From Paragordius varius (Eukaryota > Nematomorpha): a stretch of 64,000 bases of DNA. A program made the position numbers and the translations under genes. Location of the stretch: contig OZ176052.1 of the NCBI GenBank assembly GCA_964247055.1, forward strand, positions 930,001-994,000. Reading direction: 5' to 3'. This document shows positions 47,301 through 59,709 of the stretch, piece after piece (position 1 is the first letter of the stretch; the number at the start of each line of letters is the position of its first letter). The notes under the pieces are model-generated. The model saw nothing but the letters and a program-made list of their open reading frames with translations, had not been told where the DNA came from and made no database searches.

Positions 47301-49568
47301 AATTAAAGGCAAGTTAAATAATATTTTACCAGTATATATTATGTTATTATATAGAGACATCATTAAAATCAGGGGTTTCCAACACACGAAAAATTAAAAA
47401 AAATCCATAATTTGCAAGAATATGCTCATAAAATCTTTGTAAAATTGTTCCCCAAACAAATTTTTGTAATTAAGTTTATCCAATTGACAACATTTATAAA
47501 TGTCATTATATCTATTTCGATAGCGGCCAGCCGGTATTAAATTTTAAAAATGTGGCCTGCTAAGCCATTTGTGTTAAACAAACCCGATTTAAATTAACGG
47601 GCTTTGACAAAATTATTTTAAGATTTTAATCGCACATGTACTGATGATGAAAAAAGTTCTGACATATGCGCATATACAGTAAAAATTAAAATTATTCGGA
47701 CAAAACGTACAAATATAAAGGCAATAATTTTTAAGACAACCACCATACTTTTTAAATCTCATTTTTGATAATTATTATTACCAATTGTTTATATTGCAAA
47801 TTTTATATTGTTAAGTGGTAAATAAATATTTTCTATAAGAAAATTAAGGTGTAAAAAGTATGGTTATCTTTTGAAAAAAATATTTGTCTTTATATTTTTA
47901 CGTTTTGTCCTTATTATTATAATTTTTACTGTATTTATGTATATATTAGGTGTCGAAGTTAGTGGTAAAAATGGTTATGACGCTGAAGCCATCGATCAAA
48001 AATACAAGGTATCAATCCCAAGGAACGATGATGATAGTAAATTTTAAACCTTTGATTAACACATTGTAAACAAAAGAATAATTTTTTCTGGTATTAAAAA
48101 CTAATATATCCATGTGATTAATCATTTGTAGATGCCGTCTTATTCTGGTCCAAAATAGCTCACCTTGGCCTAATGAATGAATTGGTAGATGAGATAAAAA
48201 CATCATTGGAAAGTGTTAAAACATCAATTTTACGGGAACTTTACACCAATCCCCATAGCAATCGGAATGAAACGTTCATTAAGAGTAAGTTTTATTAAAA
48301 TTTTTTTAGGCAGAAAAAATAATGTTAAAGAGCAAGTCTAATTAGGTTTTTTTTATATATACCATACTTCTGATTTAGATACGAAAAAACTCAACTCCAT
48401 AGTAAACGAATTCAACCTTATGAACAAATTTAAGGTTAGATTGTCGGCACATCAAGCCGTAATCCAAACTGAAAAGGATAAAATTAGTCGAGAGATGTTT
48501 GGTAATTAATTAATATTTATTTAAACATATTTTCATAATTCTGATTTATAAGTCAGTAAACCTTATTTTTTCGATTATTTAATTTCCATAGATTTGAAAC
48601 GAAAACTAGAAGTACAAGAAAAGCATCATATGGAACTGTATAAACGCTTTAAATGTTTGGATGAATTGCAAGAGATTGATTTAGCTGTAAACCATAACCA
48701 TGAAAACATCATTTTGCCCAATACAGAGGAGGAAATTAATCAAAATGGCACAGATAGTTTTTGTGGAAGGTTATCTATTAATAATGAATCCAGCACCAGT
48801 CTCCCGGACTGCGATGAACCCGAAAATCTGTGCTTGTTAATCAACAGTAATTTACATGATAACTTAACGCAAAATTTGACCTCCAACGATATAGAAATGT
48901 CTACTGAAAGTATAAATACTGATAATGCCTTACTTAGCATGGGTTGTAGCTTTCAAGAATCTCAGAAAATTAATTCATTACAACATACTTCTACTACAAC
49001 GTCAGAACTTATAGGCGGCCAAAAATTAATCCTCCCTGAGAGCGATAAAGAACTAATTAATCACGATGCGACTAATCAGATTACTAATGGATTCCCCGAA
49101 CAACTTTTATTGAACGGTGGTGAGAAAACCGATGTTACTTGTTGTAATAAAGAAGGAAACGGTTCCGTTCCTGTATATCAAACCCCAAACCAAAACCGAA
49201 GTTTAACTAAAAGTCTGAATAAACTCATTGATAATATAATAACTAGGACAAATGGAGGTGGTAACACGTCAACAGATGTGAAATCTCCAACAATAATATT
49301 ATTAAATGAAAATTCTTCTCAATTCCCAAACAAAGAATCAGAAGCGGTAGAGTCTGAACCCTTAACTAATGGCTCTCATGATCTTATTTTAAAGAACGGT
49401 AAAAATGATGATTCGTCAAAGGAAACATCTGGCAATGATAATCATGATAATGGAACAACACAAAGCACTGAAAATCTCACAAACTCTGTTAAAATCAAAA
49501 ATGAATTTGATACTTTAATGTCATCCAATTTAGTGGAACCATCTAATTCTAAAACTTTAGAGTGCTAA
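44399..49568 (+). CDS. BED-type zinc-finger protein, Asn-rich, five exons
   Basis: Exons 44399-46433, 47950-48036, 48132-48284, 48379-48501 and 48592-49568, all joined in phase 1, 1124 aa (introns 1517, 95, 94 and 90 nt). Residues about 150-222 form a BED-like finger of the Hermes/hobo type: SVIWTTF ahead, then KCDRCDHVYKYD and TGTSTLNRHPC, that is C-x2-C-x18-H-x-C. No transposase catalytic core or hAT dimerisation region follows, so this looks like a host DNA-binding protein and perhaps a domesticated one. Residues 230-670 are low-complexity Asn/Gly/Ser. Exons 2-5 encode a more ordered part, FWSKIAHLGLMNELVDEIKT and a charged helix EKDKISREMF, DLKRKLEVQEKHH, likely coiled coil; the tail is acidic/Asn-rich. 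If intron 1 were retained, the protein would stop at 46495. Likely nuclear; target unknown. Confidence 0.85.
47370..47586. mobile_element. hAT-type MITE (family L) in BED-gene intron 1
   Basis: Left end CAGGGGTTTCCAACACA; right end GCCATTTGTGTTAAACAAAC, the inverse of the CAACACAAATGGC word of the 40210 copy. About 217 bp. The 8-bp duplication is not clear. Confidence 0.6.
47675..47933. mobile_element. MITE family A copy beside the exon 2 acceptor
   Basis: TACAGTAAAAATTAAAATTA at left and TAATTTTTACTGTA at right with both inner words, 259 bp. It ends 14 bases before the AG of the BED-gene intron 1 acceptor (47948-47949), so any branch point probably lies inside the MITE. Confidence 0.8.
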
Positions 49569-51032
49569 ATTTAAACCCCTTTTTTGTATGTATTTAGAAT
49601 TAGTTATAATTCTTATATTATTCATAATATATTGTTCTCTACTGTTAAAATGGCTCAATAATTATATCACTTGTAGACATTCAAATAATTTTTAACTATA
49701 ATATTTTTACCCAATATAATATATTTTATGCAAATCACTCTATACATAAGCATTTATATGAATGGTGGGCATTCACAAAACAGGCTTGCTACTTATACCA
49801 AATGATATTTATATTTAACAATCAATTATATATATATATAAATTTTTTAAATATTTTTAGTCAATATATATGTGTATGAATTTGGAACAATTTGATCTTT
49901 TACATATATATATAATATTTATTGCATAATTATAACATGAGAATATCAATTATAATGTGATATATTTTTAGGATCTATAAATAAATAGTGCTTAGTTTTT
50001 TTTTAAGTTTTTTGGAATTTTTTATTGCTTAAAAAGTTTCTGTATATCCTTTTCCATAGCCTAAAAGGATTGAAATTTTTAATACGGGCTTTTGGGGCAT
50101 ATCTATTATAAGGAATGCCATTTCTATCCAAAATTTTTATAAATTTGTTGCACTAATTTATAACATTATCTTTTTACTTAAACACTAAACCACTTAATTT
50201 GGTTTTTAAAAATTAAAGATATCAGCTGTTCACCATTGATATCGATTTTGGACAACGGTCCAAAAAGATAAGTAGCGAATTTCTTATTTTCTGACTTTCA
50301 TCATCAGATTCTTAGAAATATATTTATAAAACCTGGCTACAAAATTCATTACAAGCTAAAGTTTTAAAGCCTAATCCTTATATTTATCATATAACTATTG
50401 AAATTGTAAAATCCATATCAGTAAAACCACATTTGGAAGCGACATTAATAATACTTTACCTCTGAAATTTTTATACTTTTAAAACTTATATTTTTCTAGT
50501 GAAATATCTTCACCGTTAAACCATAAAATTATAAGTAATTTCTGGAGAAATCGCAGACAATATATTTATACCCGATTGAAGGTTTTAAATTTATATATTT
50601 GTAAATATGTTACAATTTTAGATTATATTTTATTTATCATATATGTATAAGCAAATATGGATCAACATATTTTTTAAATAAATATAAAAATTGATAATGC
50701 TAAATTAAATGCTTTAAGACTTTGATATTAAGTGGTAAATGCTAATTTCAACACATTTTATTCGGAACTTGAATTATAAACTTCATCTTTGCATTGTATG
50801 GCTTTTGGAATTATTTTCAAAATTATTAAAAAATTAAATTTGCCGCTAAAACTTTTTTAGCGGCTATCAAAATTGAAATTTATAAATGTTTTAAGAAATA
50901 ATTGTGATTCTGCAGTAACACCCATTTCCTAAATACCAATTTAGATAATTTTTTATTGATATAAAAGTGTATTGATAATGTGCAAAATATTATCAAAATA
51001 CCTCAAAGTGTATTACTTCGATACACAATGGC
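49569..51032. other. 3' flank of BED gene, nothing else recognised
   Basis: AATAAA words occur (for example 49979), any of which could end the transcript. Simple TA runs near 49830 and 49908. Confidence 0.35.
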
Positions 51033-52149
51033 TTAACACTTGGTTGCAACTAGGGTTGTGCATTTGACTGCTTTATCAAAAAAGTCCGGTCAGACCCAGT
51101 CAGACCGTGGTCATGACCACTTTTTACAGTAAATAATGAGTGGATTGTGAAAATAATGTTCTAACTTTCGTTTTACTAATAATTTCTTGAAAGTTTTTAT
51201 TATACATTTTTTGATATTAATTATTTACAAATATTTTCAATCAAATTTAAACAAGAATTTTGTTTTCAGATAAATTTGCCACATGTTTGTGGCCTTCTAA
51301 ATCCTAGTTTGTTTTACACTTTCTTTCATCATTGTATGATCCAATTATAAAATGTTATTTCATTTTATTGGTTCACATATATGGAATAATTGTATATTCT
51401 GCAAAGTGTTTGATTTTATTTTTCGAAATAACTGGATATGGTTAAATGCTAATGTTATAACAATGCAAGTTTAACAATTTTAAATTGTTAAATAAACATA
51501 TTTAACTTAATTTATATTTTTTTAAAAAATATATTAAAATTTTTCAAAAACAGCTGTTTTTTTAAATGACCGTGGTCAAAATAAATAAGGGTCACGACTT
51601 GGTCAGCACAACCCTAGATGCAACACATTCATTTCAGTCCTTCAAATTGGGGTAGTTAAATGCCCAGGCTTGTTAAAAATTAAATACTTTAAATAGGAAA
51701 GGAATCGAAACCATGACAAAAGTTAGCACTTAACATTAATAAACCGAAATATAACAAAAAATTCAAAAATTTGAAATCATTTATTCAGAGGTAAAACAAA
51801 GGTAAAAATTTAGATAAAATTCTATGTGTGCATAACTAAACAAAATAATGCAAACTTTTCTGATTATAATAACGTTAAATGTAATTTTTATATAAAAGAA
51901 TTAATTTTAGGTTTATAATCAAATAAACACGATATTTTGCAAAAATATAGCAAACTAAAAATGGAGTCCAAGTAATATGATACAGAACTTTTTTCCAAAC
52001 CTAAATTTTATTAAGATCTTTTGACTTATTTATAAAATTTTAATTGGGAGGATAAATTTAAAGTGCAACCGTTTCTTTCATTTTTTTCAAATTATCAATT
52101 AAAATAATGTCTGGGGTACTTAGATAACCCAATTTGAATCAAAGTATCA
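51033..52149. mobile_element. MITE family C copy (inverted), split by a hAT MITE
   Basis: Begins TTAACACTTGG, is interrupted at 51051, and resumes at 51617 with ATGCAACACATTCATTTCAG. It runs through the body (AAATGGAGTCCAAGTA, CCGTTTCTTTCA) to TCTGGGGTACTTAGATAACC and AATTTGAATC near 52140. The right border is eroded. Confidence 0.8.
51043..51624. mobile_element. hAT-type MITE (family I) nested in family C
   Basis: Element 51051-51616 (566 bp) with ends TAGGGTTGTGC / GCACAACCCTA. It is flanked by GTTGCAAC (51043-51050) and GATGCAAC (51617-51624), an 8-bp duplication with one mismatch. Subterminal words GACCGTGGTCATGACCAC and GACCGTGGTCA are also partly inverted. Confidence 0.85.
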
Positions 52150-52299
52150 GGATGTTCCAAGACACTTTAAAATGTATTTCTAAAAAGTGCGGCATATTAG
52201 ATGTTTCTATCTTACAAAGTGTACATAAATAAATATCATAATATACATTTATATATATATTTTCCAATAGAAAAATGTAAGTCTCATGGTGCTTTTACT

Positions 52300-52560
52300 T
52301 TTGGGGCTTAGAAGTATATTAAGAAAGTTAACACTTGTGGTAAGTGCTCCATATTAGAAATTGGCAAAATTTGAGCATATTGTTTGTAATAATTTTTTTG
52401 AAAGCTTGAGCTTATTCCAAAAACTATCATTAAAATATATCATAAAGAACTTTCAAAAACAGTATTTTATTTTTTAATTGTTACATGTGGGATCCTTTAG
52501 TCCCAAATACTTTGCTCTTCAAAGGGTTAGCTCTTTTAAAATAAAAAATGCCGTTAGCTA
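52300..52560. repeat. Repeat family J fragment (inverted)
   Basis: Shares TAGTCCCAAATACTTTGCTC and an adjoining TTAGCTCTTTTA stretch with the array at 53960-56020. Limits approximate. Confidence 0.4.
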
Positions 52561-52629
52561 AATCTAAAAATAATATAAATAAACCACTTCTTATGCATCA
52601 ATGTTAGACGTGATATAAAAAAACTAGCT

Positions 52630-53198
52630 TTAACACTTGGATACAACACATTCATTTTAGTCCTTTGATTCAAATTGGGGTATCTAAATACCCCAGGCCT
52701 GTTTAAAATTATCTTCATGGAAGGAATCGAAACCATGGCAAAATTTTGCACTTATATAACATTAATAAACCGAAATATATAAAATATTTTAATCAAAAAT
52801 ACTTGATATTACTTATTTTGAGCTAAAACTGAAAGGTAAAAATTTAGTCAACGTGACATGTGTCAAATTGTAAAAATAAAAAATAATACAAAATAAACCG
52901 CTTTTTCTATTTCTATCAATGTTAGATGTAATTAAAAAATAACTTTAATTTTACTCTTAAAATTAAATGAGGACGATATTTTGCAAAAATTTTGTAAAAT
53001 AAAAATGGGGTCGAAGCAGTTTGACATGGAACTTTTTTTCAAAACAAAATTTTATCTAGATATTTTTGCATTTTTATATAATTTTTATTTGGATAGAAGC
53101 ATAAATTTAAATTGAGACCGTTTCAGTAGTTTTTTAAAAACCCTAAATCAAATTTAGTCTGGGGTATTTAGAAACCCCAATTTGAATCGAAGTGTTAA
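52630..53198. mobile_element. MITE family C, full-length copy (inverted)
   Basis: TTAA, CACTTGGATACAACACATTC and TTGGGGTATCTAAATACCCC at left; GGGGTATTTAGAAACCCCAA, TTTGAATCGAAGTG and TTAA at right, 569 bp. Best complete example with TTAA on both sides. Confidence 0.85.
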
Positions 53199-53901
53199 AC
53201 TTAGCTACGGTATTTCGCAAAATAAAAATGGCGTCGAAGCATTTTGATATGGATTTTCAAAACTATATTTTATATGGATATTACGGCTTATATATGATAT
53301 TAATTAGGATAGAAGCATAAATTTAAATGACCGTTTTTTTCAGTAGTTTTCAAAAATAACTCATTTATAGTCTGCAGTATATAGATACCCCAGACTAGAT
53401 TTAAATTACGATTATTAAAAAAATACTTAAGGAAACGGTCCCAATTTAAATTTATGCTTCTATCAATGCCAAAATATTTAAATAAAATGTTTTGAAACAA
53501 AAGTTTCATGTCAAACTATTCCACACCATTTTTATTTTACAAAATATTTGCAAAATATTTGGATTGTGTTCATATAATTTTAATAGTAAAATTATAGCAA
53601 TTTTTTTTAAATCACATCTAACATTAATAGAAATAGAAAAGGTTCTTTATTTGGTATTCGATTTTACCATACTACACATGTCACGTTGACTAAATTTTCT
53701 TACCTTTGGGTTTTTTAAGTATTATCAATTATATTTGAATAAATTTTTTTATATTAATGTTATGTAAGTGCATTTTTCCATAATTTTGAATCCTTCCATA
53801 TCTTATAAAGTATTTAATTTTAACAGGCCTAGGGTATCCAACTACCCCAATTTGAATCGAAGGATTAAAAATAATGAATGTGTTGTATCCAGTGTTAAAA
53901 T
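53199..53901. mobile_element. Two family C pieces in opposite orientation
   Basis: An inverted half (about 53205-53385, AAATGGCGTCGAAGCATTTT) meets a forward copy (53386-53901) ending GAATCGAAGGATTAAAA, TTGTATCCAGTGTTAA. Confidence 0.7.
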
Positions 53902-53959
53902 ACTTGTTTGCAACTTAAATTGTGTTTTGTTTATAAAAATTCACCAAAATCGGAAAGTA

Positions 53960-56020
53960 AAAATTCTGAAGCGATAGAATTCAGCATGATCAAAAATTTT
54001 TGAATAGCTAAAAGCGTCGTTTCCATCATGCCTTATAATAGTAGAAAATACGCTTCAAAAAATTTTGCTGAAAATAAAATTTTTGCAAAAACTATGCATT
54101 TTTTAAAATATATTTTTATGTCAAAATTTAGCATAGATTTAAAAATTTTATAAATTTCGGCATTCTTGCGTTTATTTCAAAAGAACTAACCAGTTTTAGA
54201 CGAGCAAAATTTGGGACTTACGGACCCTAGATCTATACATTCCAATATATTGTTTTGCTTTTTATAAGTAGTTTATGCATTTTAACGATATTTGGAATGA
54301 CCCATTTAGCTTTCGTCAAAAATATGACAAAAAATTTGGTCAAATTTTGCCATTTGATAGGGAGAACTTAGTACAAAGGTGTAAATAACTTTCTTATATG
54401 TCCCGTAAAGGCAGAAATCAAATTTGCACACTGTATTATTTAAAATAACCTAAATAATCTAAAACCAAAGTATAAAAATTACACCCCCAATATCTGGGTA
54501 AAAACTATCCAGACGTACTATATAAAAATCCACCAGAATTCTCATAATGCTTTTGGTTTAAGGGGTTATAATTTTTTTGGTAACTAAATGCTTTATTCAA
54601 AAAAATATAATAAAATAAACGGAAAAATTAAAGTTGAGCGATGACTGTATATATGCTAAATTTTGACATCAGATATTTTTTATTTATATACAAAATTTAA
54701 TTTATAGAAAAATTTGGGCCGAGTTTTATGGTATTTTGAAGCATGATGGAAATGTCATAAAACGCTTTATGATATTATAAAAACACTTTTTCTATGTAAT
54801 TTAATGATTCTGAACATCAGCACCTTAGACTTTTAACTTAAATGTTAGTTGCTTTTAGGTGTGGGTGTATTTTTGTAAAAAAACAATCAACTAACATAAA
54901 TTTTAGTCAATCCAATATTTTAATCAAAAAGCTGATCGTGTTCAGCATCATTGATTTCTGTAGAAAAAGTTCAAAATAACATGAAGTACGCTTCAACATT
55001 TTTCTAATAATTAAATTTTTGAGAAAAGTATGCATTTTATTAAAAATATTTTTAGTTGATATGAAAATTTAGCATATAATTAAAATTTTAGCCCGCAATG
55101 GCATTTTTGCTATTTTAAGTAAACAGCCAATTTTATAAGGGCGAAAAATTTTGGGACTTTCGGTGCCCAGACATCTAAAAACTAAAATTTGTTAAAAATA
55201 TTGTTTGCCTTTTATAGGTAGTTTATGATATATTTTAGTGATTTTGAAATGAAACATTTAGCTTTCGCCAAAATTTAATAAACAAAATGTAAACAATTTT
55301 GCCATTTGTAATTAAGCAGTTACTATAAATGTGTAACTATTTAAATTCTATATTGGAATAACTATTAAACCCAGACCATTTTATATTAATATTATTGAAA
55401 AAATTATAGGGACGAATTTAAGTTTAAATTTCTTCACTTTTGTGGTAGTGTTTAACGTGAAAAATGGCATACTTTGCGCACCCTTTTATAAATACAGTAA
55501 AAATTGAAATATACGGACAAAAGGTAAAAATATAATATTTTTAAGAAATACAGCCACATTTTTAAATCTTGAATTATAAAATTTAAATATTGTCAAAATT
55601 TGCAAAGTATGGAATAGAGATGTATATTGGTAACACAATCAATTTATGGTTGTCTTTTAGAAATATGTCTTTATAATTTTTCTTTTGTCCGTATGATTGC
55701 AGTTTTTACTGTAAAAATCTATTGGTAAAAGCTAAATGCTTCATCCCAAAAAACACACTAAAATATATCATAACTAAAAATAAAAATTTTGATTTTTTGA
55801 TGTCGGTTCCGAAAGTCCCAAATATTTTCGCTCTTAAAAAATGGACTAGTTCTCTTATAAACGTAAAAATGCCAATATCATGCGAACATTTTTTTAAATA
55901 TATGCTAAATTTGATATCAACTATTTTTAAAAAAATTTATATTTAAATTTTATTTAGCAAAGTTGTGTTGAAGCGTATTTTATACTATTTTGAGGTGATG
56001 GAAACAGTATAAAAACGGTT
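53960..56020. repeat. Repeat family J array, alternating orientation
   Basis: Diverged blocks at 53960-54440 and 54930-55370 are direct repeats: TACGCTTCAA, TATGCATTTT, CAAAATTTAGCATA, TTTGGGACTT, ATAGGTAGTTTATG-like and TTAGCTTTCG words in the same order. Blocks at about 54560-54790 and 55715-56020 are inverted. A family A MITE (55493-55713) separates two blocks. Element type unknown; no coding frame. Confidence 0.6.
55493..55713. mobile_element. MITE family A copy
   Basis: TACAGTAAAAATTGAAATAT at left, GTATGATTGCAGTTTTTACT then GTA at right, with the common middle including GGAATAGAGATGTATATTGG. 221 bp. Confidence 0.8.
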
Positions 56021-58419
56021 AATATATTATAAATGTATTTTAACATTTATAATTCGATATTGATCTAAATCGGGCAAAATTGGCCCACATTGTAAATGTT
56101 TTGGTGAAAACTAAAACCTACGCCCTAAAAGTCATATGAATCATAAACTAAATTTAAAAATTAAAATATTTAAACTAAATTTTGTATTCTTCCTAAACTG
56201 ACTACTTTACCAAAAAAACCTTTAAGATGGCGAGATTTCACGATAACAATTTTTAATTCATGCTATTGATTATACACCAAAATAGTCTGATCAGTATAAG
56301 CTAATTAGTTTTTACCGCTGTTTAGGATGTTCCGCTATATACCATATATCTAAAACAATTTTAAAACCGTTAATTTATTATGAAATCAATGATTAATTTG
56401 TTCCAACTATGGGATAGTTATGGACAATGAATACCACATTTACATTTTAAAATAAGCATATAGTTGGAATCTTAGTTGACTATAAAATTTAATGCAACGG
56501 TATCCTGGCACCAGGGGTCGCATTATCCCTAGCTGCTAATGATAATTAGGAGTCCAACAAGGAAATTTATAAACGGTATAGATCGATAAATAGAAATATA
56601 TTATATGGTTTATTTCTGCTAATATCATTGAACCAAATTTTCTGTGGTGAGTGCCCCTACAAGTCTGAATCAAACGCCGTTTGTTTTTAAACCGTTTCGA
56701 CGGGCAATTTCACTTAACAAGGGTGTATTCAGCGAGGCTTTAATATATTTATATCATTATCATTTTTTTATTAGGTACAAATTAAAATATTAATTTATTT
56801 ATTTTGCACATCTCATCTAAAGCTAATATATCAAATCTTTTAATTTGTAAATAAGTTATCGCACAAAAAAATGATGGATAAAAATGTCTAACATATAATG
56901 GCAATATACACTGTCATAACTCATTTTTTTTTAATTAGTAACAAAGGAAAACCGCTTTATTAATCCAAAATATCTGAGGCAGTTAATGAATGATATGAGT
57001 ATATAAAGAAAATAGGAAAACAATGGGAACATTTTTTTTAAAACAATTTCTTACTTATATAAACCCATAATTAATATTTATAATTATTATTACTAGAGTT
57101 TGGGGTAATTGTAAAAATATATAGTGTCAAGTTTTTTGGAACAAAACTGAAACAAGCCATATTTTACCATCAGAGTTTTGCTTTTATGCTAAAACATATG
57201 AGATTTTGTGTCCATATTAAGTGGACAATTTTCGCCCAATTCACCATTTATAAACCTAAGAAAAATTATATACAGACGGCTATCCTAACTTCAGTTAATT
57301 TTGTCTGCAGGTATTTTAGCCATTTATATTACTCTTTGCTGTAAATACTATCTGATAGTAATAAACAAGCAATTTATTTTAAGTCATACTGTACATGTTG
57401 GACAATAGAAAAACTTTTCCTTATATGTAACATATTAAATTACATATTAATATAAGAACATTTTTCGGAAAAGCGGTAATAAACATTGTTATGATATTTT
57501 TTACACAAATTTATGGATTAACGTTTTTAAAACATTGTATATATTTACCCAAAATAATTAAACAATAAAACGATTTTTTTAAATAAAAATCATATTCCAA
57601 TTACCATAACGCAAATTATAATTTCATGTACATGGTATAAATAAAATTATCAATTTTAGGAGAAATATTATTATTATACGTGACATGGGTTAGAGGTCGT
57701 AACTTGTGTTTAACATTTTTCCTAAATGCAATAAAATAAAAAATAATTATTTATTAATTTGTCTATTTGTTTAACCTGAGAAGGTATTTTCTCTGGTATA
57801 TTGGGGTGAGCAAAGGCCATTTTATAATTGTATTTTTTATTGTATCAATAATGTCAATTACCAATTGACACTATTGTCACTAATTAATAAATTGTAAAGT
57901 ACTCTTCAAATTATTTAACAATCAAAGGAAAAACATTCATTTGAACTCATACGCCCACCATTTTATTTAATAGTTATGAAAATTAATTAACCTTTCTATG
58001 TCGTTTTTATACCAGGTCAACTCTCTCCGACACATAAAACAATTGTCATATTTTCATGCCAAATTTTAATAGCTATGTTTTTTATCTAAAAATATTTGTG
58101 ACTTTATGCTATAAAACAATTTCGGGAAAATTAATTAATTTTAAATCAAAAAACTAATATAATATTTTAGTTTAATCTGGAGAGAGAGAGGGGGGGGGAT
58201 TATTAATTAACTTATATTTTAGCCATATATTTTGAACAAAATGTCAGTTACACATTCTCAATAAAAAGGCTTTTGCGTAAATCAAACGTATATTTTCTAT
58301 TTTAAGATAAAATGTTCGGTTATCTAAGACCATTGTATAGCGAAAAATGTAAATTACTTAAAATATTGAGTACCATGCTATTTTGTTACATTTTTGAGAC
58401 AATCAAATTATTTCACTAC
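56021..58419. other. Intergenic, mostly unassigned
   Basis: A piece near 57330-57400 (CTCTTTGCTGTAAATACTAT ... TCATACTGTAC) resembles the right arm of family E. Otherwise no gene or repeat end was recognised. A short GA/G run lies at 58181-58198. Confidence 0.35.
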
Positions 58420-58697
58420 TACAGTAAACATTGAAATTATACAGACATAACGTAAAAACTAAAATACAAATATTTTTTTTCAAAAAACCGATGCTCCTTT
58501 TTTAAATTTGATTTTATTACACGCAAGTATTAAATTGCATAGTATGAAATAGAGATGTAGATTGGTGGCAACACAATCAATTATTAATTTTGGAATAGTA
58601 TATAGTTAAAAATAGTATGGCTCGTTGTCTTTTGAAAAAAATATTTGTCTTTATGTTTTTACGTTTTGTCTATATGCAAATTTCAATATTTACTGTA
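58420..58697. mobile_element. MITE family A copy
   Basis: TACAGTAAACATTGAAATTA at left and TTTCAATATTTACTGTA at right, 278 bp, TA on both sides, with the common middle (AATAGAGATGTAGATTGG). Confidence 0.8.
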
Positions 58698-58963
58698 AAT
58701 ATTCCATCTTAAAAGTGGTACCGAGTTTGGTTTATATGTATAAAAAGTAAACAAAACTAAATTAAAACAATATTATTGACCTTTATGTATGTTTCATACA
58801 CACAATAGTAATTTTTTTAAAAGTGAACAAACTCATTAAACATGAAATGATACAACTATGTAGTTACTAAAACAAAGTATGTATATATAATGGCTATTTT
58901 AATTTTTTATAAAAAAGTTGGTTTAACAGTTATATATATAAAAAACTTTTACATTTGCAGCTA

Positions 58964-59088
58964 TATAGTAGCGTATGGTGTAAAAGAAAGTTTATCCGTA
59001 ATTAAATAAACAAAATTTATGTTAAAACTGCGGAAAATATATTATTTATTTTCAGCCAATTGTTGTTTTTTACCATACGCTAAGGTAA
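58964..59088. mobile_element. MITE family G, second copy
   Basis: TATAGTAGCGTATGGTGTAA at left; TTTTTACCATACGCTA at right. More diverged than the copy at 42706. Confidence 0.7.
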
Positions 59089-59709
59089 TACATATTGCCT
59101 AAACTTTAACGTCATTGCGACTGAGAAAAAGGGGAAATAACACATAATAATAATTTGACAAAATCGCCCACTTTATATCTATCAGATTTTATCTAAATTA
59201 TAAATGATTTAAGATATATTATTATATGAGTGTGTTTTTATTTTAATATGCAATATATTTTGTTTGATCACATGAACACCTAAATTTTTTTTTCTATATA
59301 AGTATCGTAAAATAAAAGAAGAAGATTTATAAGGTAATGAATGGAAAAAAGTGTCCTATTTTATCAAACAAAATTATCACATTATTTTTTTTTCCATTTA
59401 ATTTTGACGGTTAGTTGAAAATGGATAGATGGAAGTTGTTTTAGCGTTTTTATAATATTCACGCAAATTTATCGTTTAGTTTTATAAAAGAAACCAAGCC
59501 TGTATCATGTAATGTGACAATAATGAAATAATGTCCAAATTATTGAATTCATGTTGATTTTACTAATTTCTCTTCTTATGTTATATTTTACATTCCCACA
59601 TAATAATTAATTAGTTTTGATAAACTGACAACTGACACAATTAATTGGGCAGTTTTGCGATTTTGCTCTTCAAACAAAACCATATAATTTATAATTTTAT
59701 CCAGTTGAC
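59089..59709 (+). promoter_or_regulatory. 5' flank of the secreted-protein gene
   Basis: 621 bp of AT-rich DNA before the ATG at 59710. It should contain the promoter and 5' UTR; no core element could be singled out. Confidence 0.35.
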
